Assembly (NCBI RefSeq): GCF_001676055.1
Contig: NZ_LZEX01000046.1
Span: 1-64,000 of the forward strand
Source of the DNA: Morganella psychrotolerans
GTDB taxonomy: Bacteria; Pseudomonadota; Gammaproteobacteria; Enterobacterales; Enterobacteriaceae
Length of the DNA stretch: 64,000 nucleotides
Direction of reading: 5' to 3'
The position numbers and the translations under genes are program-made. Shown here piece after piece: positions 8,292 through 17,628 of this stretch (within the stretch, counting starts at the first letter, position 1; every line of letters begins with the position of its first letter). The notes below the pieces were generated by a model. That model made no database searches and was not told the DNA's origin. It saw only the letters and a program-made list of their open reading frames with translations.

Positions 8292-9464
8292 TTAATCTGT
8301 ATCAGGCGTGAGCCAGAACAGGCCGCTGCCATCCAGTGCGGTAAAGGTTTTATGCAACATCAGGCTGTCAGCCTGCGGATCTAAATCCCGGAAAGTTTCC
8401 GGATGCAGGAAGGTTGCTATCGCTTCAACAGCAATAATATTAAACGGCGTATCATAGTATTGCTGATACAGCGCCAGTACCCGTTTTTCCTGATAAGCAC
8501 TCAGGTGTTGCAGTTTCGGACGCACCATCAGTTTTTCCAGTGCGGGAACAGCCCGGACGGCAGAGCCGGTATAGCCGAGCGGGACTGAAGCGCTGCCTTT
8601 GCGGGTGCTTTGCCAGTCTGCGACCGTCATCAGATAAAATTGCGGATCAGCGGCAATGATTTGTTCTTCGCTGACTTCCCCGCCCATCGTGTTTTTAAAC
8701 CAGTCCGCACCCAGGTTATGACCGCCTGCGGCAGTAACAAACTCCCCGAAATTACCGTTACCAAAGGTCTTGCAGCAACTGTTTTCCCCGGCAAGACCGG
8801 CTGCCCGTTCAATAAAGACAGTTGGTTGTTTATCTGCCGGTATTTGTGCAACGCGTGAACGGATAAGGGTCAGGCGCCGGTTATAAAAATCATTAAAGGC
8901 TTCTGCTTGTTTCTCCTGTCCGAATACCTGTCCCAGCAGTGTCATACTCGGTTGCGTATTTTTTAGCGGAGATTGACGAAAATCGACAAATATAACCGGA
9001 ATACCGCTTTTTTCCAGCAGATCCAATGTGCCGCTTTCCGCCACTTTACTCTGTAATCCGGTATCAAAAATGACCAGATCAGGTTGATGAGTCAGAGCCT
9101 TTTCGACACTGAAATCAGTTGTGTACGGATTTGGAAATACCGGAATATCAGCCAGTTGCGGAAATTCTTTTTCATAGGCGATGCGCAGGTCAGGCGCTTT
9201 TTTAGTCAGCGCATCATCCCACGCAACAATACCTTTGAGTGGTTCGGCGGGGTGCAGAATGTTCAGTGCAACCAGCACCCGGCTGTCAGCCAGCATAACG
9301 CGGGAGACCGGCGCATTGACAGTCACGGTGCGCCCGGCGATATCGGTGACGGTTACCGGTTGTGCCGCTGCATTGAATGACAGCATGGTCAGAAGCAAGG
9401 CTATACCGGTATTCAGAAAACGAGCCGGAAAACGCCCGGCAGCGTGAGTATGTTGATTTATCAT
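8292..9464 (-). CDS. Periplasmic iron-complex binding protein (TroA/FecB/BtuF superfamily)
   Basis: A 390-residue solute-binding protein of the helical-backbone class III type, with a signal peptide (hydrophobic core GIALLLTML, ending AAAQ) and the opening strand PVTVTDIAGRTVTV typical of ferric-siderophore, haem and cobalamin binding proteins. It contains an unusual adjacent pair of cysteines (ENSCCKTFGNG). The start is ATG 9464; a GTG at 9473 is possible. It follows the FecA-like receptor gene by less than 20 bases, so both are one operon. No permease or ATPase gene accompanies it; it must share those encoded elsewhere, or act otherwise. Confidence 0.85.
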   Translation of the reverse strand: MINQHTHAAGRFPARFLNTGIALLLTMLSFNAAAQPVTVTDIAGRTVTVNAPVSRVMLADSRVLVALNILHPAEPLKGIVAWDDALTKKAPDLRIAYEKEFPQLADIPVFPNPYTTDFSVEKALTHQPDLVIFDTGLQSKVAESGTLDLLEKSGIPVIFVDFRQSPLKNTQPSMTLLGQVFGQEKQAEAFNDFYNRRLTLIRSRVAQIPADKQPTVFIERAAGLAGENSCCKTFGNGNFGEFVTAAGGHNLGADWFKNTMGGEVSEEQIIAADPQFYLMTVADWQSTRKGSASVPLGYTGSAVRAVPALEKLMVRPKLQHLSAYQEKRVLALYQQYYDTPFNIIAVEAIATFLHPETFRDLDPQADSLMLHKTFTALDGSGLFWLTPDTD

Positions 9465-9480
9465 ATTAAACACTTATTTA

Positions 9481-11610
9481 TTAAAAAGTTACGGATGCCT
9501 GAGCAAAGAAGGTTCGCGGTTGTCCGGCATAAATACCGTAATTATTATCTGTTGAACGGGTGAAACTCGCCTGGCCAAACAGATTTTTCACCCCGGCTGA
9601 CAGTGTCAGATCTGACCACTGCGGACCGAAATGATACTCTGTGCGCGCATCCCACATCATATAGCCCGGGATTATTCCGTACCGCCCGTCAGCACTGCCT
9701 TCGGTGAGATAGTCTTTTCCGGTTCCCGGTGACTGCTGTTTTGATTGTGCGTAAGTATTGAGATTCCAGACCCAGTTGCCTGTTTCATAACGGGTTCCGG
9801 CGGTGAAGACCTGGCGGGAGTAGAACGGCAGGTCTTTATCAGCAAAATTACCGCGTTTACTGACGGCTTTGGTGTAAGTATAAGTGCTGTAAATACTTGC
9901 GCCATCGAGTGCCGGGGCCATTTCACTCAAATCATAATTTATCGCCAGCTCAATACCCTGATGTGTTGTGGCACCGAGATTTGTCCAGCCGGTGGAATTT
10001 TCGATATATTGCAGCTGATCATTAAAGTCGATATAGAAAACCGTTGCTTCAGCAGAGAGTAATCCGTCATCAAACCGGGTGCCGACTTCATAGTTATGGG
10101 CTTTTTCCGCACTTAGTCCGTTTGCCGGATCATTACCTGCACCACCGGTATTGAGCTGGAAGTATTGCAGGCTGCCGAAAGAACTTCCGGTGTTTGCGAA
10201 AATTTTCCATTGGTCATCAATATGATAGATAACTGACAGTGCCGGCAGAGGCTCACTGTAACTTTTGCTGCGATACTGATTACGGAAACCATCATCCAGA
10301 TGAATATTGATGTTTTCATAACGCAGCCCCGGGATAATAGTCCAGTTACCTGCATTGATCGTATCATCAATATAGATGGCATGCGCTTCGGTGCCGCCGG
10401 AGGTGTGCTGGTAATAATCACCGGTATCCGGGCGCGAACCCTGTGACCCGGTCTGATACCAGCCGGAGCGATAGGCTTTTTCATCAGCGGTTTCATTCAG
10501 ATAGCGGTAACCGAAAGTGATTTCATGGGACTGATTATCAAAGCGGAACAGTTGTGAATAGCTCGGTTCGATGGCATACGCGGTGTAATGACGCGGGTAG
10601 GAAATCAGGCGGCTGTTACCGGCATTTTTATCTTTTCCTTCACTCTCAATGTAGCTGCCGCGATAGCTTTTGCTGAACCAGGTCAGTAATTCAAATTGCT
10701 TATCATCTTCCTGATGGCGGTATTTGAATGACATATCCTGCCGGTTACCCTCAAAGCGGTCAAATGAGCGGACAGACTGATACGGATCCGCTTTATACTG
10801 CGCGTCGGTCAGCCCGCCCGGCATCCCTGACTGAGCATGGTAATAGTGAAAATTAGCCAGCAATTCATCCGTTTCACTCAGGGTATAACGGGTTTTCAGA
10901 ATAATATCGTCGATATCCGTATTATCATTATTTTTGCGGTATCCCTGACCGTGCAGGCCGGAGTAGAGCAGCAGTGCACCTGCCGAGCCATCCTCTTTTG
11001 AGCCACCCACCGAGGCGTCCGTCAGAGTTTTCAGCCCGCCGGTACGTGCGCCCTGTGTTTTAACTGATGCAGAGCCGCCAAAGGTTGCCGGAATGGGTTT
11101 GGTGACAAAATTAATCACACCACCCACATTTTGTGGCCCGTAGCGGACTGAGGTCGCGCCGCGCATGACATCTATACTGCTTATTGACCCTAAAGAGAGC
11201 GGGGACATTGATAACTGCGGCTGGCCATAGGGAGCGGCTGCCAGCGGAATACCGTCGAGAAGAATGGTGGAGCGCGGAGACAGTCGTGCGGGAAGCCCGC
11301 GTATCCCGACATTCAGTGAAACATCACTGCCGCCGGTGCCGTTACTGTCACGCACCTGAACACCCGGAATACCACGCAGGGCATCTGCAACGGTTTGTGC
11401 ACCGGACTCATCAATCTGTTTTTTGGTTTTGATGGTTCGCGCACCGCCGTGATTCAGCAGAGTATCACTGTTGTCAGCGTTATCCAGCCAGTTGCCGACC
11501 ACAACAATCGGCTCTTCTTTGTTTTCTGCTCCGCCAGTTCCTGCAAAGCAGACAGAGGAAAGGGAAAAAGCCAGCAGGGTAAGGCGGTGGTGTGTGTGAC
11601 GGATTGTCAT
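9481..11610 (-). CDS. FecA-like TonB-dependent outer-membrane receptor
   Basis: A 709-residue TonB-dependent receptor. After a signal peptide (AFSLSSVCFAGTGG) comes directly a TonB box (EEPIVVVGNW), then a plug domain with GIPGVQVRD, NVGIRGLPARLSPRSTILLD, GQPQLSMSP and VRYGPQNVGGVINF, strongly like the FecA plug, then a 22-strand barrel ending in aromatic TVTF-type residues (ASVTF). The signalling N-domain of true FecA (about 80 residues) is missing, so it is not a surface-signalling receptor. The likely ligand is a ferric carboxylate or other siderophore. ATG 11610 (MTIRHTHH) is preferred to the upstream start at 11676. A Fur-like box lies upstream. Confidence 0.9.
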   Translation of the reverse strand: MTIRHTHHRLTLLAFSLSSVCFAGTGGAENKEEPIVVVGNWLDNADNSDTLLNHGGARTIKTKKQIDESGAQTVADALRGIPGVQVRDSNGTGGSDVSLNVGIRGLPARLSPRSTILLDGIPLAAAPYGQPQLSMSPLSLGSISSIDVMRGATSVRYGPQNVGGVINFVTKPIPATFGGSASVKTQGARTGGLKTLTDASVGGSKEDGSAGALLLYSGLHGQGYRKNNDNTDIDDIILKTRYTLSETDELLANFHYYHAQSGMPGGLTDAQYKADPYQSVRSFDRFEGNRQDMSFKYRHQEDDKQFELLTWFSKSYRGSYIESEGKDKNAGNSRLISYPRHYTAYAIEPSYSQLFRFDNQSHEITFGYRYLNETADEKAYRSGWYQTGSQGSRPDTGDYYQHTSGGTEAHAIYIDDTINAGNWTIIPGLRYENINIHLDDGFRNQYRSKSYSEPLPALSVIYHIDDQWKIFANTGSSFGSLQYFQLNTGGAGNDPANGLSAEKAHNYEVGTRFDDGLLSAEATVFYIDFNDQLQYIENSTGWTNLGATTHQGIELAINYDLSEMAPALDGASIYSTYTYTKAVSKRGNFADKDLPFYSRQVFTAGTRYETGNWVWNLNTYAQSKQQSPGTGKDYLTEGSADGRYGIIPGYMMWDARTEYHFGPQWSDLTLSAGVKNLFGQASFTRSTDNNYGIYAGQPRTFFAQASVTF

Positions 11611-11644
11611 AATTGCGTCGTATTCCGTAAGAAAATAAGAAACG

Positions 11645-11664
11645 TAATGATAATAATAACCATT
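11645..11664. promoter_or_regulatory. Fur box of the receptor operon
   Basis: The sequence TAATGATAATAATAACCATT fits the repeated GATAAT pattern of ferric uptake regulator sites. It lies about 35 bases before the receptor start. A second Fur-like stretch (TGAGAATGTTAATCATTC) occurs at about 11741-11758. Iron repression fits the receptor's function. Confidence 0.65.
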
Positions 11665-11788
11665 ACTGACACGCAATGTTTTTTTAACAAAAGGTTACGC
11701 AGATGCTGATTTTACGCAGTTATATTGCGCCGGAAGACATTGAGAATGTTAATCATTCGTTTTATTGATGTGTTGTGATGTTTAATAT

Positions 11789-11802
11789 TTGCTTTAGATC
11801 AA
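11789..11802 (+). promoter_or_regulatory. FNR site of hcp
   Basis: TTGCTTTAGATCAA matches the FNR consensus TTGAT-N4-ATCAA with a perfect right half and four of five bases in the left half. It lies about 70 bases before the NsrR site. Anaerobic activation by FNR is the known control of hcp-hcr in E. coli. Confidence 0.55.
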
Positions 11803-11859
11803 GCAAAGTTGTGATTGCCGGTAAAACGTCTTTTCTCCGGTCTGAATTGGCGTATCCTT

Positions 11860-11882
11860 ATGTTGCATATAAAATACAACTT
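11860..11882. promoter_or_regulatory. NsrR operator of hcp-hcr
   Basis: A 23-bp imperfect palindrome with halves ATGTTGCATAT and AAATACAACTT, close to the NsrR consensus and 16 bases upstream of hcp. It probably covers the start of transcription (possible -10 TATCCT at 11853). Confidence 0.7.
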
Positions 11883-11898
11883 ATAAGGAAGCAAGAGC

Positions 11899-13554
11899 AT
11901 GTACTGTGTGCAATGTGAACAAACGATGCGTACGCCGGTGGGTAATGGCTGTGCTTATTCCCAGGGCATGTGTGGTAAAACATCAGAAACATCAGACTTA
12001 CAGGATCTGCTGGTCGCGGTACTGGAAAGTCTTTCTGCGTGGGCAGTTGCTGCACGTGAATCGGGTATCATCGATCACGACACAGACAGCTTTGCACCAC
12101 GTGCTTTTTTCTCAACGTTAACCAATGTCAACTTTGATTCAGAGCGCATTATCGGTTATGCACAGGAAGCGATTTACCTGCGCGACAGACTGATGAAGCT
12201 CTGCATGGAAAAAAATCCGGCAATGGTTCTGGATCACCCGTTAGCAAACCTGCAACTGAAGGGCACGGATATTGCGACACTGGTGAAACAGTCTGAAGAA
12301 TTTGCACTGAATAAAGATAAACAGGCAGTCGGTGATGATATTCACGGTCTGCGTATGCTTTGCCTGTACGGACTGAAAGGTGCGGCAGCGTATATGGAAC
12401 ACGCCCATGTACTGGGCAAATACAGTAATGATATCTACAGCCAGTACCATAAACTGATGGCGTGGTTGGGTACAACACCATCAGATATGAATGAATTATT
12501 AAATAATTCAATGGCAATTGGTCAGATGAACTTTGCTGTGATGGAAATTCTGGATGCGGGTGAAACTGCGTTATACGGCAACCCGTCACCAACAACTGTC
12601 AATGTGCGCCCTGTTGCGGGTAAAGCAATCTTAATTTCAGGTCACGACCTGAAAGACCTGCACATGCTGTTACAGCAGACTGAAGGTAAAGGGATCAACA
12701 TTTACACCCACGGTGAAATGTTACCTGCCCACGGTTATCCTGAACTGAATAAATACAAGCATTTAGTCGGAAACTACGGCAGCGGCTGGCAGAATCAGCA
12801 AACTGAGTTTGCTAAATTCCCGGGCCCGGTTGTGATGACATCCAACTGTATTATTGATCCGAATGTCGGCAATTATACAGACCGTATCTGGACCCGCAGT
12901 ATTGTCGGCTGGCCGGGTGCGAAGCATCTTGTGGGTGATGATTTCAGCGATATTATCGCGCAGGCTCAGGGCATGGACGGTTTCCCGTACAGCGAAATTG
13001 AACACCTGATCACCGTCGGCTTTGGTCGTGAAACACTGCTGAGTGCAACTGATGCCGTAATCGACCTTGTTGCAACGAAAAAACTGCGTCATGTTTTCCT
13101 GATCGGCGGTTGTGACGGCAGCCTGGGTGAACGTAGCTACTACACTGATTTAGCGCGTGAAGTTCCGCAGGATTGCGTCATTTTAACCCTGGGTTGTGGT
13201 AAATACCGTTTCAATAAACTGGATTTCGGCACCCTGGAAGGCGGATTACCGCGTCTGCTTGATGTCGGTCAGTGTAACGATGCGTACTCTGCGATTATGC
13301 TGGCAGTGAAACTGGCAGAAAAATTAGGTTGCAGTGTTAACGATTTACCACTGAGTCTGGTGTTATCCTGGTTTGAGCAGAAAGCGATTGTTATCCTCCT
13401 GACCCTGCTGTCATTAGGTGTGCAAAATATCTTTACCGGCCCGACCGCACCTGCATTCCTGACTGAAAATCTGCTGAATGTACTGAATGAAAAATTCGGT
13501 ATGCGCCCGATTACTACTGTTGAAAACGACTTACACGCTATTTTAGGCGCGTAA
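11899..13554 (+). CDS. hcp: Hybrid cluster protein (hydroxylamine/NO reductase)
   Basis: A 551-residue class II prismane protein, almost the same length as E. coli Hcp. The N-terminus MYCVQCEQT...[10 protein letters not shown] carries the closely spaced cysteines for the [2Fe-2S]/[4Fe-4S] cluster. Further ligands of the hybrid Fe-S-O cluster appear in [15 protein letters not shown] and [11 protein letters not shown]. It reduces nitric oxide or hydroxylamine under anaerobic nitrosative stress and can act as an S-nitrosylase. It forms an operon with hcr and is preceded by matching FNR and NsrR sites. Confidence 0.97.
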   Translation: MYCVQCEQTMRTPVGNGCAYSQGMCGKTSETSDLQDLLVAVLESLSAWAVAARESGIIDHDTDSFAPRAFFSTLTNVNFDSERIIGYAQEAIYLRDRLMKLCMEKNPAMVLDHPLANLQLKGTDIATLVKQSEEFALNKDKQAVGDDIHGLRMLCLYGLKGAAAYMEHAHVLGKYSNDIYSQYHKLMAWLGTTPSDMNELLNNSMAIGQMNFAVMEILDAGETALYGNPSPTTVNVRPVAGKAILISGHDLKDLHMLLQQTEGKGINIYTHGEMLPAHGYPELNKYKHLVGNYGSGWQNQQTEFAKFPGPVVMTSNCIIDPNVGNYTDRIWTRSIVGWPGAKHLVGDDFSDIIAQAQGMDGFPYSEIEHLITVGFGRETLLSATDAVIDLVATKKLRHVFLIGGCDGSLGERSYYTDLAREVPQDCVILTLGCGKYRFNKLDFGTLEGGLPRLLDVGQCNDAYSAIMLAVKLAEKLGCSVNDLPLSLVLSWFEQKAIVILLTLLSLGVQNIFTGPTAPAFLTENLLNVLNEKFGMRPITTVENDLHAILGA

Positions 13555-13572
13555 TCGCTGTAACTGTTATAA

Positions 13573-13601
13573 CCGGAGAGTGCCCGCGCGGCGCTCTCCG
13601 G
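13573..13601 (+). other. Intercistronic hairpin between hcp and hcr
   Basis: An 11-bp stem (CCGGAGAGTGC / GCGCTCTCCGG) lies in the gap between hcp and hcr. No T tract follows, so it is more likely an mRNA stability or differential-expression element than a terminator. Confidence 0.5.
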
Positions 13602-13621
13602 TACGGAGTCAGGAGAGCCCG

Positions 13622-14629
13622 ATGACAATGCCGACGTCTTTATGTCCGAACCGCATGCAGGTCCATTCTGTTAAGCAGGAAACCCCGGATGTGTGGACTA
13701 TCAATCTGATCAATAACGATTTCTATCAGTACAATGCAGGACAGTATGCGCTGGTCAGCATTCGTAACAGCGGCGAAACGCTGCGTGCTTATACATTATC
13801 GTCCACACCGGAACTCAGTCCGTTTCTGAGCCTGACGGTCCGCCGTCTGGATGACGGACAGGGCTCCGGCTGGCTGACACATGATGTGAAACCGGGGGAT
13901 TTTCTCTGGCTGTCTGATGCGCAGGGTGAATTTACCTGTGCATCCCGTCCGGCAGACCGCTATCTGATGCTGGCGGCAGGCTGTGGCGTGACACCGGTGA
14001 TGTCAATGACCCGCTGGATCCTCAATCGTCAGCCGGAAAGTCAGGTCACGGTGATTTTTAACGTGCGTGATAAGCAGCAGGTGATTTTTGCACAGGAATG
14101 GCAGCATTTGCTGAATACGTTCCCGGAGCGTATGCGTCTGATCCTGATGGTGGAAAACAGTGATGAAGCCGATGATTTACTGGCGGGGCGTTTGTCAGAG
14201 GAAAAATTGCTCTCATTGATCCCGGATATTGCACAGCATACGGTGATGACCTGTGGTCCTGCGCCTTATATGAAAAACGTGCAGGCATTTTGTCAGTCAC
14301 TGAATGTGGCGCCGGGCTGTTTCTTTATGGAACGTTTCGGGCCGGAGCCGGAAGCTGAAACCGGCGAAAAAACCCTCACGATGACAATTCAGTCTCCGCT
14401 GCGTCAGGTGAATGTACCGGTGGGAATGACATTGCTGGCGGCAATGGAAGCTAACAAAGTACCTGTGATGGCGGCATGTCGTGCCGGCGTTTGCGGCAGT
14501 TGTAAAACCCGGATCCGCAGTGGTGAATACACCACAACCAGCACCATGACACTGACCCCGGCAGAAATTGAGCAGGGTTATGTACTGGCGTGCAGTTGCC
14601 AGTTACAGGGGAATGTTGAATTAGCCTGA
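13622..14629 (+). CDS. hcr: NADH oxidoreductase of hybrid cluster protein
   Basis: A 335-residue flavin reductase that passes electrons from NADH to Hcp. It has an FAD-binding domain with LRAYTLSSTP, an NAD-binding domain with MLAAGCGVTPVMSM and MTCGPAPYM, and a C-terminal plant-type [2Fe-2S] ferredoxin domain with CRAGVCGSCKTR and a distant cysteine in VLACSC. ATG 13622 is chosen because TCAGGAGAGCCCG precedes it and MTMPT matches the E. coli N-terminus; the longer frame from 13580 lies in the intercistronic hairpin. Confidence 0.95.
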   Translation: MTMPTSLCPNRMQVHSVKQETPDVWTINLINNDFYQYNAGQYALVSIRNSGETLRAYTLSSTPELSPFLSLTVRRLDDGQGSGWLTHDVKPGDFLWLSDAQGEFTCASRPADRYLMLAAGCGVTPVMSMTRWILNRQPESQVTVIFNVRDKQQVIFAQEWQHLLNTFPERMRLILMVENSDEADDLLAGRLSEEKLLSLIPDIAQHTVMTCGPAPYMKNVQAFCQSLNVAPGCFFMERFGPEPEAETGEKTLTMTIQSPLRQVNVPVGMTLLAAMEANKVPVMAACRAGVCGSCKTRIRSGEYTTTSTMTLTPAEIEQGYVLACSCQLQGNVELA

Positions 14630-14658
14630 TTTTGTGTCAGACCTAATTATTTATTATT

Positions 14659-14690
14659 GAAAAAAAGTGCCGTCAGACGGCACTTTTTTC
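14659..14690 (+). terminator. Terminator of hcp-hcr
   Basis: A 13-bp perfect stem (AAAAAAGTGCCGT / ACGGCACTTTTTT) with a three-base loop. It is also usable from the other strand. Confidence 0.85.
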
Positions 14691-14761
14691 ATTTCAGGCT
14701 GCAATAAATTCATTTTATCGCTATTCTATATTGTTGATAACAATAAAAAGGATTTTGGATA

Positions 14762-15151
14762 ATGAAGAATGCAGAATTTGTCACCCGCGCACTGACTGAT
14801 GTTCTCGGTAAACATATCGGGGATGAAGTATTAGTCGATACCTATTTCTCCCGCAAATATGTTCAGGTGGTGAATGGTCAGACAATTCAGTTTCCTGAGT
14901 TTCTTGCCCATCTTAATGCCCTTAAAATGGCCACCCGGTCTATAGTTATTGAGATAAAATCTATCGCACAGGGTGAGCAGTGCGTGCATACACAACATAT
15001 TGCAAAAGCGGAAAAAATTACCGGTGAGCTGGTAGCGTTCGAAGTTTTTGCCTGCTTTCATCTGGCTGACGGAAAAATTATCCGTTGTGAAGAAGTGACC
15101 CGGCAGCTTTCCGGCGATGAGTCTGACAGTGATCTGGGCTCCCGCATCTGA
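14762..15151 (+). CDS. SnoaL/NTF2-like fold protein of unknown function
   Basis: A 129-residue soluble protein with the pattern of the SnoaL/NTF2-like superfamily: an N-terminal helix (KNAEFVTRALTDVLG), a helix with YFSRKYVQVVNG, then a run of beta strands (IVIEIKSIAQGEQCVHTQHIAKAE, AFEVFACFHLADGKIIRCEEVTRQL). Members are small enzymes or binding proteins with varied substrates, so no specific role can be assigned. It has its own TATA-like region and a GGA-containing leader (AAAAGGATTTTGGATA), and is followed by an ERIC element. Confidence 0.75.
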   Translation: MKNAEFVTRALTDVLGKHIGDEVLVDTYFSRKYVQVVNGQTIQFPEFLAHLNALKMATRSIVIEIKSIAQGEQCVHTQHIAKAEKITGELVAFEVFACFHLADGKIIRCEEVTRQLSGDESDSDLGSRI

Positions 15152-15156
15152 AACAC

Positions 15157-15282
15157 TATACCCTTATTCATTCAAACTGCAGGTGTGTTGGCTGCGCTCA
15201 GCTTGCCGGGTCACATACTGATGTATGCTCCCCGGCAATCGGAGCTTGCCGCCTTCCTGCATCTTGAATGACGTTGGGTATA
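15157..15282 (+). repeat. ERIC-type intergenic palindromic repeat, full length
   Basis: A 126-bp imperfect palindrome running from TATACCC to GGGTATA with the ERIC-like blocks GTTGGCTGCGCTCA and CTTGCCGCCTTCCTGCA. Almost the same sequence occurs at 41297-41423. It lies between the NTF2-like gene and the mgtE leader. Confidence 0.85.
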
Positions 15283-15387
15283 TTTAGTTAAATGCTTTTT
15301 AGTTAAATGCTTTCTAAACGAAAGTGGTTTAATCCTCGCCATATAATTTACGGGAGTTATAATTCGCACCGCATTTAAGGTGCAGTA

Positions 15388-15550
15388 TCTCGTTAGGCGA
15401 GGCTCCTATACAAACAGAGGTTGCTGATCTGACGACGTCGCGAGACGCCCAAGATTAGGACAGGTTATATCGAATGAAGGTATAACCCGAAGTAACTTCC
15501 TGCAAATTACGCAGGATACGTTGTATAGTGCTAAAACCGAGACGTGAGAT
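15388..15550 (+). ncRNA. M-box (ykoK) magnesium riboswitch
   Basis: The leader of mgtE holds the conserved M-box blocks in order: CGTTAGGCGAGGCTCCTATA at the 5' end, a variable middle with several pairing segments, and the 3' block TAGTGCTAAAACCGAG, corresponding to the conserved CAGUGCUAAAGCUC. A TATAAT at 15358-15363 would start transcription just upstream. M-box RNAs fold on binding magnesium and turn off magnesium transporters. No classical terminator with a T tract follows, so control may act on translation or through Rho. Confidence 0.85.
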
Positions 15551-15630
15551 AGCCTACGCATTCTCTCATCTGGTTTCGCCCCTATTGGAGTGCTGTTTGA
15601 AGTTCATAACAGACATTAGGGTCACACATC

Positions 15631-16692
15631 ATGAAATTAACTCACTATGAAAAAGCGGATGCGCTGGTCATGACCACGCCGTCCGTCAATCCGCCACATC
15701 AAACCGAACGCCAGACCCACACCGATGAAGACGCCGTCAGCGCTTACATGAGCCAGGCCTACATCCGCGTGGCAGTATCTGACACCATCGCACAGGTAAA
15801 ACACGTTCTGCGTGAAGAGCTTGAGGGCGAGCAAATCCCCACCTATTTATATGTATTGGATGAGGATAATTACCTGAATGGCATTCTGCCGGTGAAAGCC
15901 TTGCTGACGTCAGGGGAAGAGCTGTTTGTCGCAGAGGTGATGCGTCAGAATTACTTCTTTGTTTCACCGGAACAGACACGCCATGACGTGTTTGAACTGA
16001 TTAACAACAGCGGGATTGATACGGTACCGGTGGTACAGTTCGGTAAACTAGCAGGTATTCTGCGCCCGCAGGATATCGCGGAACTGATTGAGGATGAGAA
16101 TACACAGGATGCGGCATTACAGGGAGGCTCACAGCCACTGGATGAGCCGTATCTGAGTACCAGCCCGGTCACACTGTGGCGCAAGCGTGCAGTATGGCTG
16201 CTGATGCTGTTTGTGGCAGAAGCGTACACCGGAACGGTTCTCAAGGCATTTGAGGATCAGCTGGAAGCGGCTATCTCTCTGGCATTTTTTATTCCGCTGC
16301 TGATAGGCACCGGTGGTAACAGTGGTACGCAGATAACCTCAACGCTGGTGCGGGCAATGGCGCTTGGAGAAGTGGGACTGCGTAATATCGGTGCGGTACT
16401 GCGCAAAGAACTGACCACCTCACTGATGGTCGCATTTACCATGGGCTGTGCCGGGATGATCCGCGCCTGGTTCCTTGGTGTTGGTCCGGAAATCATGGTA
16501 GTGGTCAGTCTGACACTGGTCTGTATCACGGTCTGGAGTGCGGTTGTTTCATCTATCATTCCGATGGTGCTTCAGCGCCTGAAAGTTGATCCTGCGGTTG
16601 TTTCGGCTCCGTTTATTGCGACGCTGATTGATGGCACCGGGCTGATTATCTATTTCGAAATCGCCAGACACGTTATGACGGATCTGGTGTAA
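15631..16692 (+). CDS. mgtE: MgtE-type magnesium transporter lacking the N domain
   Basis: A 353-residue magnesium channel, about 100 residues shorter than the usual MgtE. The regulatory N domain is replaced by a short polar tail (about residues 1-40). A tandem CBS pair follows (about 45-160; [31 protein letters not shown]), then the five-helix pore domain with the signature [12 protein letters not shown] and a C-terminal [12 protein letters not shown]. It mediates magnesium (or cobalt) uptake under control of the M-box. Its last 20 bases overlap the 3' end of sprT on the other strand. Confidence 0.92.
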   Translation: MKLTHYEKADALVMTTPSVNPPHQTERQTHTDEDAVSAYMSQAYIRVAVSDTIAQVKHVLREELEGEQIPTYLYVLDEDNYLNGILPVKALLTSGEELFVAEVMRQNYFFVSPEQTRHDVFELINNSGIDTVPVVQFGKLAGILRPQDIAELIEDENTQDAALQGGSQPLDEPYLSTSPVTLWRKRAVWLLMLFVAEAYTGTVLKAFEDQLEAAISLAFFIPLLIGTGGNSGTQITSTLVRAMALGEVGLRNIGAVLRKELTTSLMVAFTMGCAGMIRAWFLGVGPEIMVVVSLTLVCITVWSAVVSSIIPMVLQRLKVDPAVVSAPFIATLIDGTGLIIYFEIARHVMTDLV

Positions 16693-17200
16693 CACAGGCA
16701 GTATCAGCAACAAGTACACTTTTACAATGGCGGCACAGGTATTGGCTCTCCCCGCGTAACACTTTATTGTGGCGGCGGACAGTCAGTTCATGTGCCGTTT
16801 TGCATTGGCAGCGGTAAGTAAATGTCCGGCTGCGTACAGATGTCACATCAAACTGATGTGTTCTTGCCGCGGGCATGCCCAGTACGGAACTCATCATCCA
16901 CTGCCACGCCTTCCCGTGAGGCGCTACCCGCCCGAAACGACGGTAAACCAGCAGGTGCGCCAGCTCGTGCGGGATAACATCCTGAATAAACTGTTCACCA
17001 TTTTCAGTCAGCAGAACCGGATTCAGTCGGATCTCCCATTTTTGCAGACAGGCACTGCCCGCAGTAGTACCACGCTGGCGGTAATTCAGTTCAGGTTCGG
17101 GAAATGTTTCATTCAGTGCAAGATTGGCGCGGGCTAAATAGTCGCGCAGTGTTTGCATGCACGCTTGCTGTAGTGCGGTGGGAACACGGATTGGTTTCAT
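16673..17200 (-). CDS. sprT: SprT-family zinc metalloprotease
   Basis: A 175-residue SprT-like protein. The catalytic motif is [13 protein letters not shown] (HExxH plus a later His in APHGKAW). A C-terminal zinc ribbon is formed by the cysteines in RCQC and YLCRHCK. The eukaryotic relative SPRTN degrades DNA-protein crosslinks; the bacterial role is not settled. It is monocistronic and convergent with mgtE, overlapping it by 20 bases, which could allow mutual antisense interference. Confidence 0.93.
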   Translation of the reverse strand: MKPIRVPTALQQACMQTLRDYLARANLALNETFPEPELNYRQRGTTAGSACLQKWEIRLNPVLLTENGEQFIQDVIPHELAHLLVYRRFGRVAPHGKAWQWMMSSVLGMPAARTHQFDVTSVRSRTFTYRCQCKTAHELTVRRHNKVLRGESQYLCRHCKSVLVADTACVTPDPS

Positions 17201-17309
17201 GAACGCAGCTTAACGATACCCGGAAAAAGCTGCAACCGTTATCAGAGGATTGAATATATCCAAAAACAATATAATATAATTCCATATAATGTAACGGGAG
17301 ATAAATTGG

Positions 17310-17624
17310 ATGATATCCACACAGCTTACTGATATGCAGGAAGCCGCCGCAGGTGTTGCGGCATTACTGAAAACCCTGGGAAATCCTGACCGCCTGCTGC
17401 TGCTTTGCCAACTGAGTCAGGGGGAGTGTAATGTCAGTGAGCTGGAAGCGCGCTCGGGAATCAGTCAGCCGACACTGTCGCAGCAATTGACCGTATTGCG
17501 CAATGAGGGACTGGTCAGCACCCGCCGCGATGGAAAACGTATTTATTATTCAGTGGCAGATGAAAAAGTGCTGGTGTTGCTGAACACGTTATATCAGCTT
17601 TATTGCCCGAGAAAAGAGGAGTAA
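17310..17624 (+). CDS. ArsR-family (BigR/YgaV-type) sulfide-responsive repressor
   Basis: A 104-residue winged-helix regulator: KTLGNPDRLLLLCQLSQGECNVSELEARSGISQPTLSQQL contains the recognition helix, followed by the wing TRRDGKRIYYSV. Cys in GECNVSEL and the late Cys in LYCPRKEE occupy the positions of the redox pair that forms a di- or tetrasulfide in BigR, SqrR and YgaV. It is translated just ahead of two YeeE/YedE-type genes (4-base gap) and probably represses that operon until sulfide or persulfide builds up. The leader is strongly AT-rich and could hold the operator. Confidence 0.85.
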   Translation: MISTQLTDMQEAAAGVAALLKTLGNPDRLLLLCQLSQGECNVSELEARSGISQPTLSQQLTVLRNEGLVSTRRDGKRIYYSVADEKVLVLLNTLYQLYCPRKEE

Positions 17625-17628
17625 CAGG

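Noticed and set aside
9481-11610. A true FecA with FecIR signalling
   Set aside because: The N-terminal signalling domain is absent and no fecI or fecR gene is adjacent.
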